A stretch of 47,931 nucleotides of DNA from an archaeon (GTDB lineage Archaea > Nanobdellota > Nanobdellia > Pacearchaeales > UBA284). A program made the translations under genes and the position numbers. The stretch spans positions 1 through 47,931 of the forward strand of contig JAUWNL010000004.1 of assembly GCA_030612665.1 (NCBI GenBank), written 5' to 3'. Position 1 is the stretch's first letter; every line of letters starts with the position of its first letter. The notes under the pieces were generated by a model. It was given only the letters and a program-made list of their open reading frames with translations, searched no databases and was not told the DNA's origin. Positions 29,237 through 38,172 of the stretch are shown piece after piece.

Positions 29237-30476
29237 TCTTTCTTTCTATTCTTGCTAACTCTTTTAATTTTACATCTCTTTCTTTGCCAAGAATCCCTGC
29301 TTTGATAAAAGGAATTTGAAAACCAACTGCAAGATGTGCTATTGTATTATCAAAAGTTTCTCCAGAACGATGGCTGATGATAGGAATAATATTATATTTT
29401 TTTGCAAGTTCTAAAGTTTCATACATTGTAATAAGTGAGCCAACTTGATTTGGTTTTATTATGATTGAGTTGATTGCTTTTTCTTTTATTGCTTTCTTTA
29501 GGCGTTTTGGATTTGTTGTTGTGAGGTCATCTCCACAGATGAGGCATTTTATTTTTGCTTTTTTTAGCTTTGCTAGGAGCTTTGAAAATGCTTTGAAATC
29601 TTCTTCATGAAAAGGATCTTCAATGTAGGAAAGTTTGTATTTTTTTATCAAGTCAAAGACATAATTGACTTGTTCCTCGCGTCTCATCACATTTCTGCCT
29701 GGAAAATTCTTGTAAATGTAACCCTTGCCTTTCCAAAAACTTGTTGCTGCTATATCAAGGCCTAATTCAAGCTTGATATCAAACTTTTCTTTTATCCTTT
29801 TTCTCAATTCATCAAGGATATCTAGGACCTGTGTATTAGTAAGGGTGGATGCTATTGCATTTTCTGCTGTGAGAAGGCCTTGCCATTCTTTATCACATGC
29901 CATGATTAATTTTTTTGCCTCTTTGTAAGCCTGGAGATTTATGAAATAAGAATCAAAAAAGTGTTTTGTTTTGGGAATGATAAGGAATTCCTGAAAATCT
30001 GTCTTTTTTTCTTTTTCGAGGTGCATGCCACCACCAATTGCATTTCCTAATAGTCTAGGAATCATTTTTTTTCTTTTTCCTAGGAGAAATTGCCAGAGTT
30101 CGTAGCCATGATATTTTGCTGTGGCTTTGAGAAGAGCTGCTTCAAGAGCATATAATGCATTTCCCCCAATTATATGCCAATCAGCACTTGAATCAACTTT
30201 CTTAATTAATTTCTCGATTTTTATGAGGTCATGAAAAGTATCTATTTCAATGTCCATCTGTGTAATTTTCTTGCCTAGGGCATTGAGGAATCGAATGCTA
30301 AAATCAATGCCACGGACAGAAAACTCCCTGACTTCATATTTTCCTTTACTAGTTCCTTGGGGAGCGCTAGCTTCGACTATTCCTTTTGAAGTCTTGACTA
30401 CAACAGCAATCGTGGGATTGCCTTTAGAAGTCCTAATCTTCGTAGCTGTTATGCTTTTTATCTCTTTTAAGTTCAT
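29226..30476 (-). CDS. eno: Enolase, divergent archaeal form
   Basis: Enolase converts 2-phosphoglycerate to phosphoenolpyruvate in glycolysis and gluconeogenesis. The 416-residue protein keeps all core residues I can place: the Ser loop GTSKGK, the His before DFQEFL, the Glu in TAENA, metal ligands LGLDIA, IEDPF and GDDLT, the Lys of IIIKPNQVG, and HRSGE. The loop usually written GDEGG is altered to AENA, and the end of the protein is basic. It is divergent from typical archaeal enolases but probably active. It is followed by pcm with overlap. Confidence 0.9.
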   Translation of the reverse strand: MNLKEIKSITATKIRTSKGNPTIAVVVKTSKGIVEASAPQGTSKGKYEVREFSVRGIDFSIRFLNALGKKITQMDIEIDTFHDLIKIEKLIKKVDSSADWHIIGGNALYALEAALLKATAKYHGYELWQFLLGKRKKMIPRLLGNAIGGGMHLEKEKKTDFQEFLIIPKTKHFFDSYFINLQAYKEAKKLIMACDKEWQGLLTAENAIASTLTNTQVLDILDELRKRIKEKFDIKLELGLDIAATSFWKGKGYIYKNFPGRNVMRREEQVNYVFDLIKKYKLSYIEDPFHEEDFKAFSKLLAKLKKAKIKCLICGDDLTTTNPKRLKKAIKEKAINSIIIKPNQVGSLITMYETLELAKKYNIIPIISHRSGETFDNTIAHLAVGFQIPFIKAGILGKERDVKLKELARIERKNGN

Positions 30477-30525
30477 ATAAGAATAAATGAAATGAAATAT
30501 AAAAAGGTTGTTAAATATGGGTGTG

Positions 30526-30556
30526 TGAGATCAGGACATATGTCCCGAACCTATAC
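30526..30556. repeat. Copy 2 of the 31-nt dispersed element
   Basis: Matches 1277-1307 at 26 of 31 positions. Here the core is the perfect 12-bp palindrome GGACATATGTCC followed by CGAAC and CTATAC. It lies between the divergent enolase and NYN genes. Confidence 0.6.
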
Positions 30557-30696
30557 GCACAAGGACAACCGAAACTTTTAAATAGCAATTCCAATATTTA
30601 TGATTATATACTCCCTGTTTTTGCTTCGGTAAGGACAGGTTTTATTTTCTTATATTTTATAGTTAATTTTATTAAGTTCTTTTTTGTTTAGTAGAA

Positions 30697-31242
30697 ATGG
30701 AGCAATCTGAAAAAGTAATGATATTTATTGATGGAAGTAATTTTTATCATTTATTGAAAAATATATACAAAGATTCTAAAGATTTGGCTGATTTTAAGTT
30801 TGATAAACTTGCTAAATTTATAGTTGGAAAAAGAAAATTAATAAGAATATATTATTATAATGCTATCCTAGATCAACAAAAGAATGCTGAAAAATACAAA
30901 AAACAACAGCAATTCTTTGAAAAGTTGAAATTAATACCTGATTTTGAAGTTATAAAATGCAGGATGCAAAAAGATAAGGTTGATGGAGAGATAAGGTATT
31001 CAGTTAAAGAAGATGATATTCATATTGCTGTTGATCTGGTTAAATTAGCTTATAATGATGCTTATGACACAGCTATCTTAATTTCTAGTGATGGTGATTT
31101 TGTTCCTGCTATTAAAGCAGTTAAGGAAACAGGTAAAAAGGTTGAAAATGTAGGATTTAAAAATAAATTTTCATGGCATTTAAAACAAACTTGTGATAGA
31201 TTTTTTTCTCTAAGTAAAAAAGATTTAGATAAGATGTGGTAA
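30697..31242 (+). CDS. NYN domain (LabA/DUF88-like) ribonuclease
   Basis: This 181-residue PIN-like NYN domain protein is predicted to cut RNA with metal ions. Acidic residues are visible in VMIFIDGSNFY (Asp12), VKEDDIHIAVDLVKLAYNDAYD and ILISSDGDFVPAI. The last motif, SSDGDF, is the family hallmark. Stand-alone NYN nucleases occur in archaeal RNA turnover and sometimes in toxin systems. The upstream gap holds the 31-nt element and a T-rich region. The next gene (31351) has its own TATA box and is unrelated by motif. Confidence 0.88.
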   Translation: MEQSEKVMIFIDGSNFYHLLKNIYKDSKDLADFKFDKLAKFIVGKRKLIRIYYYNAILDQQKNAEKYKKQQQFFEKLKLIPDFEVIKCRMQKDKVDGEIRYSVKEDDIHIAVDLVKLAYNDAYDTAILISSDGDFVPAIKAVKETGKKVENVGFKNKFSWHLKQTCDRFFSLSKKDLDKMW

Positions 31243-31350
31243 AGAATTAGAAAAGAATGATAGGTATTTCTGTGGTTTTATAAAGAAAGAGAGTGAAAGT
31301 TATAAATATATGATTTAGTATAAAAAAGATTATAAGGGGAAAAAGTTTTT

Positions 31351-32133
31351 ATGAAAGAGATGGAATTTAAAACAACATATAAATTCAATGAAACATTAAT
31401 AGATACTTTTCTTCATAGAGATAGAAAAGGGCACTCTTTTCTAGATAAAGATAAATTAGAAGAGATAATTAAAAAGCAGGAAAAATACAAATTGTTTTAT
31501 TTTGTAAGGAAAAGTAATTATGAAATATTGGATGATACTCCAGTATTGGGAGCAATGGCATTTAAATTTCTTGATTCTATTATTGAAGGTCCTTTCGCTT
31601 CATATCCAAAAATAAAAAAAACAGGTCAAGATGATGAATATAGTGAAAAAATTGTTAAAAGATTTATTCCTGTCAATAAAGTTCCTAATTTATTTGAAAA
31701 AATTGAACTTAGGGAATATGAAATAAATTCCATACATTTTCCTAGGGTGGGAGAGGTGGATGAAAGTAAAATAGAAAAATTTTGGAGAGATTCTTTAAAA
31801 ATATTAGAAGATGTTTCTTTAAATATCAAAAAAGGATACTATCGTGAAGGAGTACGAAACTATTACGGGTCAACAAATGAATGGGGGGTACATTTCCATT
31901 ATTCTAAATTGGGTAGGGCTTATTCTCCAAGGATGAACATAATGGTTTTGGGTAGAGAAAATAAGACTCAAAAGATATTTGAAAAACTTAGTTTAGACAA
32001 ACTAAGAGATGCATTTTCTTTTCGTGTTAGAGATCAATGTATGGACCGTTCTATGAGTAAAGGTTTAGCTTATAATTTATCTATTAAGGATGTAAAAAGT
32101 CTTTTTAAATTTCCAGAAAACATAATCTTTTAA
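31351..32133 (+). CDS. Soluble protein of unknown function
   Basis: This 260-residue protein has a good Shine-Dalgarno (AAGGGG) about 9 bases before the ATG and a TATA-like element near 31300. It is mixed alpha/beta with conserved-looking motifs YYGSTNEWGVHFHYSKLGRAY and FRVRDQCMDRSMSKG. The HFHY and Asp/Arg pattern could hold an active site, but I recognise no family. It is convergent with rpoK, the ends being 11 bases apart. It could belong with the NYN nuclease, but the gap of 108 bases and separate promoter argue against a strict operon. Confidence 0.6.
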   Translation: MKEMEFKTTYKFNETLIDTFLHRDRKGHSFLDKDKLEEIIKKQEKYKLFYFVRKSNYEILDDTPVLGAMAFKFLDSIIEGPFASYPKIKKTGQDDEYSEKIVKRFIPVNKVPNLFEKIELREYEINSIHFPRVGEVDESKIEKFWRDSLKILEDVSLNIKKGYYREGVRNYYGSTNEWGVHFHYSKLGRAYSPRMNIMVLGRENKTQKIFEKLSLDKLRDAFSFRVRDQCMDRSMSKGLAYNLSIKDVKSLFKFPENIIF

Positions 32134-32144
32134 AAAACTTCTTA

Positions 32145-32684
32145 TTACTCTTCTTTTTCTTCTTCCTCTGCTTCTTCTTTTTCTGCGCTTTTTATCTCTT
32201 CAAGAAGTTTCTCTTCTTCGCTTTTTTCTTCGGTTTTATCTTTCTTTTTCTTTTTTTCTCTTGATTCTTTTCCTTCTATTGCCTTTTCTATCTCTTTTTC
32301 TACTTCTGTTGCTTCTTCTCCAACTTCTTCTTGAGCTTCTTTTTCTATTACTTTTTCTATCTTCTTTATTTCCTTGCCTTCTGTCTTTTCTGTCTCTGCT
32401 TCTGCTTTTTCAATCTTTTCGAGTTTGCCTATTTCCATTGATTCTTTAACGCGCTTCTTTTCAATTTTTCTTGGCAATGGCCTTTTAATTGAGATAGGTA
32501 AAATACCCTCATTAACTTCCATTTCTGCGATTTTCACAGGATCATATCTCATATCTTCAAGTTTTTCTTTACTAATTTTAATGAGGATAGGAGCATTGAA
32601 ACTTAATTGTAATGCACGGGCACCTAGAATTCTCGCAAGCTCGTATTTTGTGTATCCTTCTTTTGGGAAAGGCTTTTTTTCCAT
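32145..32684 (-). CDS. rpoK: RNA polymerase subunit K with a long charged C-terminal tail
   Basis: RpoK (omega/Rpb6 equivalent) stabilises the clamp side of archaeal RNA polymerase. The first 70 residues are a typical RpoK: KYELARILGARALQLS, APILIKIS, DPVKIAEMEVNEGILPISIKRP. Usual archaeal RpoK ends there or near. Here 105 further residues follow, almost all Lys/Glu with runs like KIEKAEAETEKTEG and EEEEKEE. The tail is probably disordered. The gene is the last of the exosome-proteasome group, 36 bases after rrp42. Confidence 0.92.
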   Translation of the reverse strand: MEKKPFPKEGYTKYELARILGARALQLSFNAPILIKISKEKLEDMRYDPVKIAEMEVNEGILPISIKRPLPRKIEKKRVKESMEIGKLEKIEKAEAETEKTEGKEIKKIEKVIEKEAQEEVGEEATEVEKEIEKAIEGKESREKKKKKDKTEEKSEEEKLLEEIKSAEKEEAEEEEKEE

Positions 32685-32720
32685 CTTGATTATTAGTTAT
32701 TAATTATCAATCTTTTCTTT

Positions 32721-33530
32721 TTATTTTCCAACTTTTTCAATTATATCAAAAAGTTTTTTTGATTCTTTGATAGAGGTTTCAATCATATCAATTATCTCGT
32801 CTTGTTTTAATGCTTCACCGCCTTTTTGAAGAGCATTAATATGAACTTCTTTGCTTTTTCCTTTTGATAATGCCATTGTTAATTTTGCAACAGCACTTTT
32901 TTCTTCGTCAGTTGAGGGATCAATGATAAATCTTTTAGTGAGTTTATAAGGAGTTATTGTTATTGGAATATTTTCTGTTAATGGAAGTGGCTTTGCTGAG
33001 AGATTGCCATAATCCACTTTATCTTTCTTTTCATTGAGTTTTGGAAGTTTTGCTGTTTTGAGTGCTAAGACTGCTGCTAAAGCACAAATATCAACGAGGT
33101 TTCCATCGTCATTTAAAGGATAAATATCAATAAATATATTCCACACAAATTCTCCTTTCTTTATACAGAGTTTTTTAAAATCAATAAAGCTGCTTTCTCT
33201 GATTCCTCTGTCTATAACTCTTGCAAGCTCAATAGCCCCGATTCTTGGTGGTCCTAACTCAAATTCTTCAGAGGAAAATGGAGTTAATTCTGCTGTTGTG
33301 ATTAATGTTCCTGCATCTGGCGAATCTGTATAAGGTTCACCAGCACCAAGTTTTACTCCAACAAGAACCTCAGTGTCTCCAAACTTAACTCTAGCGCTTC
33401 CTTCTGCGTTTTTAATAACATTGACTTTTGCTTCTATTTTTCTATGTTCAAAAAGACCGCGGCCATCTATTCTTCTTTCTTTGTCGAGTAATTCCCTGAT
33501 TTTTTTTGTTGTTATTTTTGATGTATACAT
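32721..33530 (-). CDS. rrp42: Archaeal exosome subunit Rrp42
   Basis: This 269-residue RNase PH-fold subunit pairs with Rrp41 in the hexameric ring that degrades and tails RNA from the 3' end. Its motifs are RRIDGRG, GSARVKFGDTEVLVGVKLGAG, PPRIGAIELARVIDRGIRES, DIYPLNDDGNLVDICALA and VDPSTDEE-like IDPSTDEE. Rrp42 itself has no catalytic site but is needed for Rrp41 activity. It lies 83 bases after rrp41 in the conserved archaeal order. Confidence 0.95.
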   Translation of the reverse strand: MYTSKITTKKIRELLDKERRIDGRGLFEHRKIEAKVNVIKNAEGSARVKFGDTEVLVGVKLGAGEPYTDSPDAGTLITTAELTPFSSEEFELGPPRIGAIELARVIDRGIRESSFIDFKKLCIKKGEFVWNIFIDIYPLNDDGNLVDICALAAVLALKTAKLPKLNEKKDKVDYGNLSAKPLPLTENIPITITPYKLTKRFIIDPSTDEEKSAVAKLTMALSKGKSKEVHINALQKGGEALKQDEIIDMIETSIKESKKLFDIIEKVGK

Positions 33531-33613
33531 TTTATATTTTATATTTTACCTTTGGTTTTTATATTTTTTTATTAAGTTTTTTATTATATTTTTTTATTAA
33601 CTTTTTTATTAAT

Positions 33614-34324
33614 TTAATCATTAACTTGTTTTAGTGCTTTAGTTTGAATTTCATTTATCTTGAGGCATGCTTTTTTTGCTGCTTCAATTGCTTTTTTTAA
33701 TTCTTGGGGTTTTATTCTGCCATCAAGTTGCAATAATGAGATTTTGTCTAGTTTTGGGATGTATGCAATAGGAATGTCTGTTGTTTCCTTGACTTTGTCG
33801 TCATGGCCATAATCTTCTTCATCTTTTGATAAATCTGTAAGAATCTCTCCAGCTACTTTTCCAACTGAAACAGCACTAACAAGTCCTGTCATTGGTAATC
33901 CGGCATTTGCAAGTGCCATTGAAGCTGCATTTATTCCAGCACATCTAGTGCTTGCGTCTGCTTGAATTATCATGATAAATACATCAATAACTGTATTTGG
34001 AAAAGCATCAAGTTGTAAAACAGGTTCAAGAGCTTTACTTGTAACATAACTAATTTCAGTACTTCTCCTGCTAGGGCCTGGACGTTTTCTTTCTGTTACT
34101 GAAAAACTGATCATATCATAATGGCATCTAAGCAAGGCTTTTTCTGGATCTTGTTTATGTTTAGGAATCAATTCACGAGGACCATAAACTGCTGCAAGAG
34201 CAACACTATCTCCAAACTTGAACATAGCACTTCCGTCAGCTCTTTTGATTATTCCGATTTTTGCTTCTACTTCTCTAAGCTCATCAAATTTTCTCTTATC
34301 TGGTCTTTTAAATGTAGTTGCCAT
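33614..34324 (-). CDS. rrp41: Archaeal exosome catalytic subunit Rrp41
   Basis: This 236-residue RNase PH-fold catalytic subunit performs phosphorolysis of RNA. Its signatures are DGSAMFKFGDSVALAAVYGPRE, RCHYDMISFSVTERKRPGPSRRSTEIS, VIDVFIMIIQADASTRCAGINAASMAL and DEEDYGH. The RPGPSRR segment gives the phosphate and RNA contacts. Spacing to rrp4 is 21 bases. Order psmA, SBDS, rrp4, rrp41, rrp42 is the standard archaeal superoperon. Confidence 0.96.
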   Translation of the reverse strand: MATTFKRPDKRKFDELREVEAKIGIIKRADGSAMFKFGDSVALAAVYGPRELIPKHKQDPEKALLRCHYDMISFSVTERKRPGPSRRSTEISYVTSKALEPVLQLDAFPNTVIDVFIMIIQADASTRCAGINAASMALANAGLPMTGLVSAVSVGKVAGEILTDLSKDEEDYGHDDKVKETTDIPIAYIPKLDKISLLQLDGRIKPQELKKAIEAAKKACLKINEIQTKALKQVND

Positions 34325-34345
34325 TTTATTTTTTGTTTTTTCTGT

Positions 34346-35179
34346 TTATTTCTTCTCCTTTTTTTCTGTTTTTTCTTCTTTTTTTATTTCTTTTATTTTT
34401 ATTTCTTTTTTTATTTCCTTTTTTCTTTTTTCAAGGAAATCTTTTATTTTATCAGTAAGTCCTTCTATGAAAGGCTTTTCTGCTATGAACTCAATTGCCT
34501 CTTTGGCAAGAAGTTCATCATTAACATTAATTCCTTTAATCCAAATTAATCCGTTTTGGCCTATAATAATATTGCATGCTGTTTCATCTTTAATTGTTTT
34601 AACCATGCTTCCACTTCTTCCTATAATCCTGGGAACTCTGCTAGCATTGACCTTAATAATTAAGCCTCCTGTAAGTTTATGTAACCCCCTATCACGCATA
34701 GACAAATCAACTGTTCTTGAATTAATTGATTTAACCTTAGAAACCATCATGTCTCCTATGTCATAAACATCAGCAAGCTCATTTTTATTTATTCTTCCAG
34801 GACATTCACTTAAAGGCAAGAATGATGACTGGGCAGAAAGAATATCAACAAACCATCCACTAAAACTAAAATCTGTTACTTTTCCTATGACTGTGTTTCC
34901 TACTCTTGGGACATATGCCCCTGAAAGAGAAATTATTTTGACGAACCTTTCATTTTTATCAAGAAGTCCAAATTTTATTGCAATAACTTCTGAACCTTCT
35001 CGTTTTGTTCCTTCGCCAGGCAAGTATTCGAAGCCCTTAGCAACAACTTCCCCAGGAACAACTATCTTTCTTTTCTCTTCTTTTTTCTTTTCTTGTTTCT
35101 TTATTTCTTCCTTCTCTTCTTTCTTTTCTTTTGTTTCTTTTGTTGTTTCTTTTGTTGTTTCTTTTATTGTTTCTGTCAT
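34346..35179 (-). CDS. rrp4: Exosome RNA-binding cap subunit Rrp4 with charged tails
   Basis: This 277-residue Rrp4 has an N-terminal Rrp4 strand domain (VVPGEVVAKGFEYLPGEGT), an S1 domain (about 95-165) and a KH domain with RVPRIIGRSGSMVKTIKDET. It caps the Rrp41-Rrp42 ring and feeds RNA into it. Both ends are extended by Lys/Glu/Thr-rich low-complexity sequence (1-38 and about 245-277), beyond usual archaeal Rrp4. The gene is 11 bases after SBDS. Confidence 0.94.
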   Translation of the reverse strand: MTETIKETTKETTKETKEKKEEKEEIKKQEKKKEEKRKIVVPGEVVAKGFEYLPGEGTKREGSEVIAIKFGLLDKNERFVKIISLSGAYVPRVGNTVIGKVTDFSFSGWFVDILSAQSSFLPLSECPGRINKNELADVYDIGDMMVSKVKSINSRTVDLSMRDRGLHKLTGGLIIKVNASRVPRIIGRSGSMVKTIKDETACNIIIGQNGLIWIKGINVNDELLAKEAIEFIAEKPFIEGLTDKIKDFLEKRKKEIKKEIKIKEIKKEEKTEKKEKK

Positions 35180-35190
35180 TTTATTCTTGT

Positions 35191-35874
35191 TTATTCTTGT
35201 TTAATTTCCTGTGTCATGGCTGCGCCATGAGTCATGTTATTTAATTTATCATAAAAATCAAGTTGCATTCCTGCAGGAAGATTAATTCTGACTTTAAGTG
35301 AGCCATCATTTAACCATTCTTCTTTTTCAGGATTAAAACTTTTTAGAAGACCATAAACCTGGCCAGTATGAGTTGCTGGAACAGTTATCTCAATTCTTTT
35401 GGTTTCAATTTTAATCGGAAGAATTTTCGCAATATCTTTAATTATTTGAATTGCTTGTTCTGATGCTTTTCTCTCATCAACCTTTGCTCCTGCTTTTTCC
35501 ATTGCTTCTTCAATTCTTTGAGGAGTGTAGGGAGCTCCTGTTCTAGGATCAACACAATTCTTACTAAGGAATTCAATAATCTGCTTCATCTTTTCTTCTC
35601 GTTTTTTGTCTCTATATTCTTGTGAAAGTTGTACTTCCCCGTTCATTACAATCTTTTCTGCAATAGCATAATGATCTTCTGTGTTAAAAGCATCTTTGAG
35701 ATCTGAAGTTGAAGGTTTAAGACCTTTTTTAAAATCATTAAAAATAGTATCTACTGCAAGAAAGTCTCGGCTTGAGCCTTGTTTTTTATGCTTAAACTCT
35801 AAAGCCTTGTCTAAGTCAACACGGATTTCAAATAATTTTCCTTTTACTTTAATTCTCGCAATAACTTCGGTCAT
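35191..35874 (-). CDS. SBDS/Sdo1 ribosome maturation protein
   Basis: This 227-residue SBDS protein helps release the anti-association factor aIF6 from the large ribosomal subunit. The N-terminal FYSH domain has VRIKVKGKLFEIRV-like ARIKVKGKLFEIRVDLDKALE, then SRDFLAVDTIF. The middle helical domain contains CVDPRTGAPYTPQRIEEAM, and the C-terminal ferredoxin-like domain carries GSLKVRINLPAGMQ. All three domains are present. It starts 123 bases after psmA. Confidence 0.94.
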   Translation of the reverse strand: MTEVIARIKVKGKLFEIRVDLDKALEFKHKKQGSSRDFLAVDTIFNDFKKGLKPSTSDLKDAFNTEDHYAIAEKIVMNGEVQLSQEYRDKKREEKMKQIIEFLSKNCVDPRTGAPYTPQRIEEAMEKAGAKVDERKASEQAIQIIKDIAKILPIKIETKRIEITVPATHTGQVYGLLKSFNPEKEEWLNDGSLKVRINLPAGMQLDFYDKLNNMTHGAAMTQEIKQE

Positions 35875-35997
35875 CTTTACATATATTTATATAATCTAAT
35901 CTTCGTTGTTTTTGTTTAATCTATCACCTTAGAAATGCATATGCATAATCTAATCATATAATGGTGTATGTTTTTTCTTAAAAATTATTATGGATTG

Positions 35998-36714
35998 TTA
36001 CTTTAAAAACCTTACTAATTGATCTCCCATTAATCTTTTTGCTTTTCTTGTTTCTTTTTTTATGAAGACGCATTCAAATCTTTTTAAGTCAAAATTCTTA
36101 GCAAGGACATTCTTGAAAATACTCAATGAGAGTTTAATGCCTTGGTCCACAGACATTGATTCTTTAAACTGTTTCCTTAGAAGAGCTTTTATTTGATCAT
36201 CATTTTCACCAATTGCAGCAGCTTTATAACCAAAATAATTTCCTGTCACATCACTAACATAAAGTCTACCACTTCCATCAAGATTAATACCATTAATCAT
36301 AACTTCAACTCCAAAGGGTCTTGCTCCACCATATTGTGTATATGCCTGTTTGAGATTGGATATTTCTTTAACAATAGTTTCAGTATCAACAGTTGTATCA
36401 AAAGTAACTCGATGTTGTTGAGCTATAACCTGTGCTTTTTCCATTAATATGCGGGCATCACTAAGAATTCCTGCTGCTGTTCCAATAATGTGTTCATCAA
36501 TTTCATAAATCTTTATAGATGAATCTGGAATAACAAGTTCATCAACAAGCCTTTTGTCTGCCAAAATCAAGACACCATCAGAACAAACAAGTCCTATGCT
36601 TGCAGAACCCAAACGAACAGTTTTCTCAGCATATTCTACCTGAAGCAATCTGCCATCAGGACTAAACATTGTAGCTGTTCTATCATAACCCATAACCTGA
36701 TGTTGCATTTCCAT
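35998..36714 (-). CDS. psmA: Proteasome alpha subunit
   Basis: This 238-residue PsmA forms the outer rings of the 20S proteasome. The N-terminal gate sequence MGYDRTATMFSPDGRLLQVEYA is canonical. SIGLVCSDGVLILADKR, IDEHIIGTAAGILSDARIL and ARPFGVEVMI follow. It starts the leftward group psmA, SBDS, rrp4, rrp41, rrp42, rpoK. A TATA-like CTTTATAAATT near 36785 lies about 70 bases upstream, implying a short leader. Confidence 0.96.
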   Translation of the reverse strand: MEMQHQVMGYDRTATMFSPDGRLLQVEYAEKTVRLGSASIGLVCSDGVLILADKRLVDELVIPDSSIKIYEIDEHIIGTAAGILSDARILMEKAQVIAQQHRVTFDTTVDTETIVKEISNLKQAYTQYGGARPFGVEVMINGINLDGSGRLYVSDVTGNYFGYKAAAIGENDDQIKALLRKQFKESMSVDQGIKLSLSIFKNVLAKNFDLKRFECVFIKKETRKAKRLMGDQLVRFLK

Positions 36715-36843
36715 TTTTTTCCTTGCCTTTTTATTTTTGTCTTCGTTCCTTCTTTTATGAATTTAGATTGATTGATAATTTATAAAGGTTTCTACAGAGT
36801 CCATAAATATTTATAAGTAATCCCCTTTTTTAATAAGATAAAA

Positions 36844-38160
36844 GTGGTAAAGAACAAGGTTTTAGTTAGAATTTTATTTTTATTTATTATTTTTTTAGGA
36901 ATAAATATGTTAATTATAAATTCTTCTTTAGGTCAGTTCTTTGGTAATTTTGATATAACTGGGATGGTCATCGGAGGAGGAGAGCAAGAGCAGATAATAA
37001 GAATAATAAATTGGAGTTTTGAAAACAGTTCAAATTATTACTATGAAAATGTCACAATCAATAATAGCGTTGAATTAAAAAAATTTATCAATCTGGTGGA
37101 ATGGCAAGAAAAGAATATCTCTGAACAAAAAATAAAAAAAGCAACTTATAATGGAGAGGATAAAACAGAAAAATTGAACAGGATTAGCCACGGAAATCTT
37201 AAAGTAAATAAAAATAATTTGCTGTACCTTGAGTTTTACGAGAATTTGATTGACGAAGATATAATTTTATTATATATTCTTGGTCCTGAAGAAGCAAATA
37301 TAACAATTGAATTATGTGCTGGAAATGGGTCTGGGTCTTGTGAGGTTGTTAATGGAAAAATACATTTTAATGGAACAGAAGAATTACAACCATATAATAT
37401 TACGATAGAAAATCTTGAAAATCAATCAAGTTTATTTATAATAAACATCTCTACAGATGAATCACCAAAATTCATAAAAATAGATTATGTCAAGGCCATA
37501 AAGACAGAAACAATAAAGCATGAAATTATTGAAGAAAGTTATGCTGAATACGGTTTTATTGAAACTACCTTTGTTGAAGATGATATCGAAAAATGGCTTT
37601 ATTTTGAAAAACAAAGTCTAGTTGATATAAATAATTCTAATCAAAAAATAGATTATTATTACAATAATGATATTGATATTAACGGAAGCAGTAATGAATG
37701 GGATCTCATGAATTTAACCAACAACAATAGTTTTAATTTGAGTAATGTAAGTGGCAATAAAATCAAATTTAAAATTGAATTATTTTCTGACAATAGCTCT
37801 ACACCTGTCTTAGAATTTATGAGTTTAGAATATAAAATAAAGAGTAAAAATGAAAGTGAGAGTAATGAAACCGAAGAATTTGGGTCAGGCAATGGAGCCT
37901 CCGGAGGCGGTGGAGGCAGTGGAGGCGGTGGCAGTTTTACGAGTATAATAGAAAAGACAGAAATAAAAGAAGAACAAGGCAAACAGCAAGAAACAGAAGA
38001 AGAAAGAATAATAAGAATAATAAAAAAACCAATAGAAGAAACTCCTCCTTCATCTTCTAGAAAAAATTTAGACTTAATTATAGATTCCACAATTATCTTT
38101 TTATTCCTTGCAGTAACAATCTATTTCGTGGACAAGAAAGAAAGAAAGAGAAAAAATTAG
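36844..38160 (+). CDS. Secreted membrane-tethered protein of unknown function
   Basis: This 438-residue protein begins at a GTG about 32 bases after TATA element TATTTATAAG. A signal peptide or signal anchor (about 5-28) is followed by an Asn/Ser/Thr-rich beta-type outside domain (about 40-330) with many possible glycosylation sites (NSS, NST, NIS). A Gly/Ser linker follows (GGGGGSGGGG, near 357), then a charged stretch. One C-terminal membrane helix (about 409-428) and the basic end KKERKRKN finish it. The design is a surface domain on a flexible stalk anchored at the C-terminus. I do not recognise a family. Confidence 0.7.
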   Translation: MVKNKVLVRILFLFIIFLGINMLIINSSLGQFFGNFDITGMVIGGGEQEQIIRIINWSFENSSNYYYENVTINNSVELKKFINLVEWQEKNISEQKIKKATYNGEDKTEKLNRISHGNLKVNKNNLLYLEFYENLIDEDIILLYILGPEEANITIELCAGNGSGSCEVVNGKIHFNGTEELQPYNITIENLENQSSLFIINISTDESPKFIKIDYVKAIKTETIKHEIIEESYAEYGFIETTFVEDDIEKWLYFEKQSLVDINNSNQKIDYYYNNDIDINGSSNEWDLMNLTNNNSFNLSNVSGNKIKFKIELFSDNSSTPVLEFMSLEYKIKSKNESESNETEEFGSGNGASGGGGGSGGGGSFTSIIEKTEIKEEQGKQQETEEERIIRIIKKPIEETPPSSSRKNLDLIIDSTIIFLFLAVTIYFVDKKERKRKN

Positions 38161-38172
38161 AAAAATCATAGA

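Noticed and set aside
34121-34766. Plus-strand frames rich in Phe, Leu and Ser opposite rrp41/rrp4
   Set aside because: They are shadows of Lys/Glu-rich coding DNA on the other strand, which reads as Phe/Leu/Ser in antisense.
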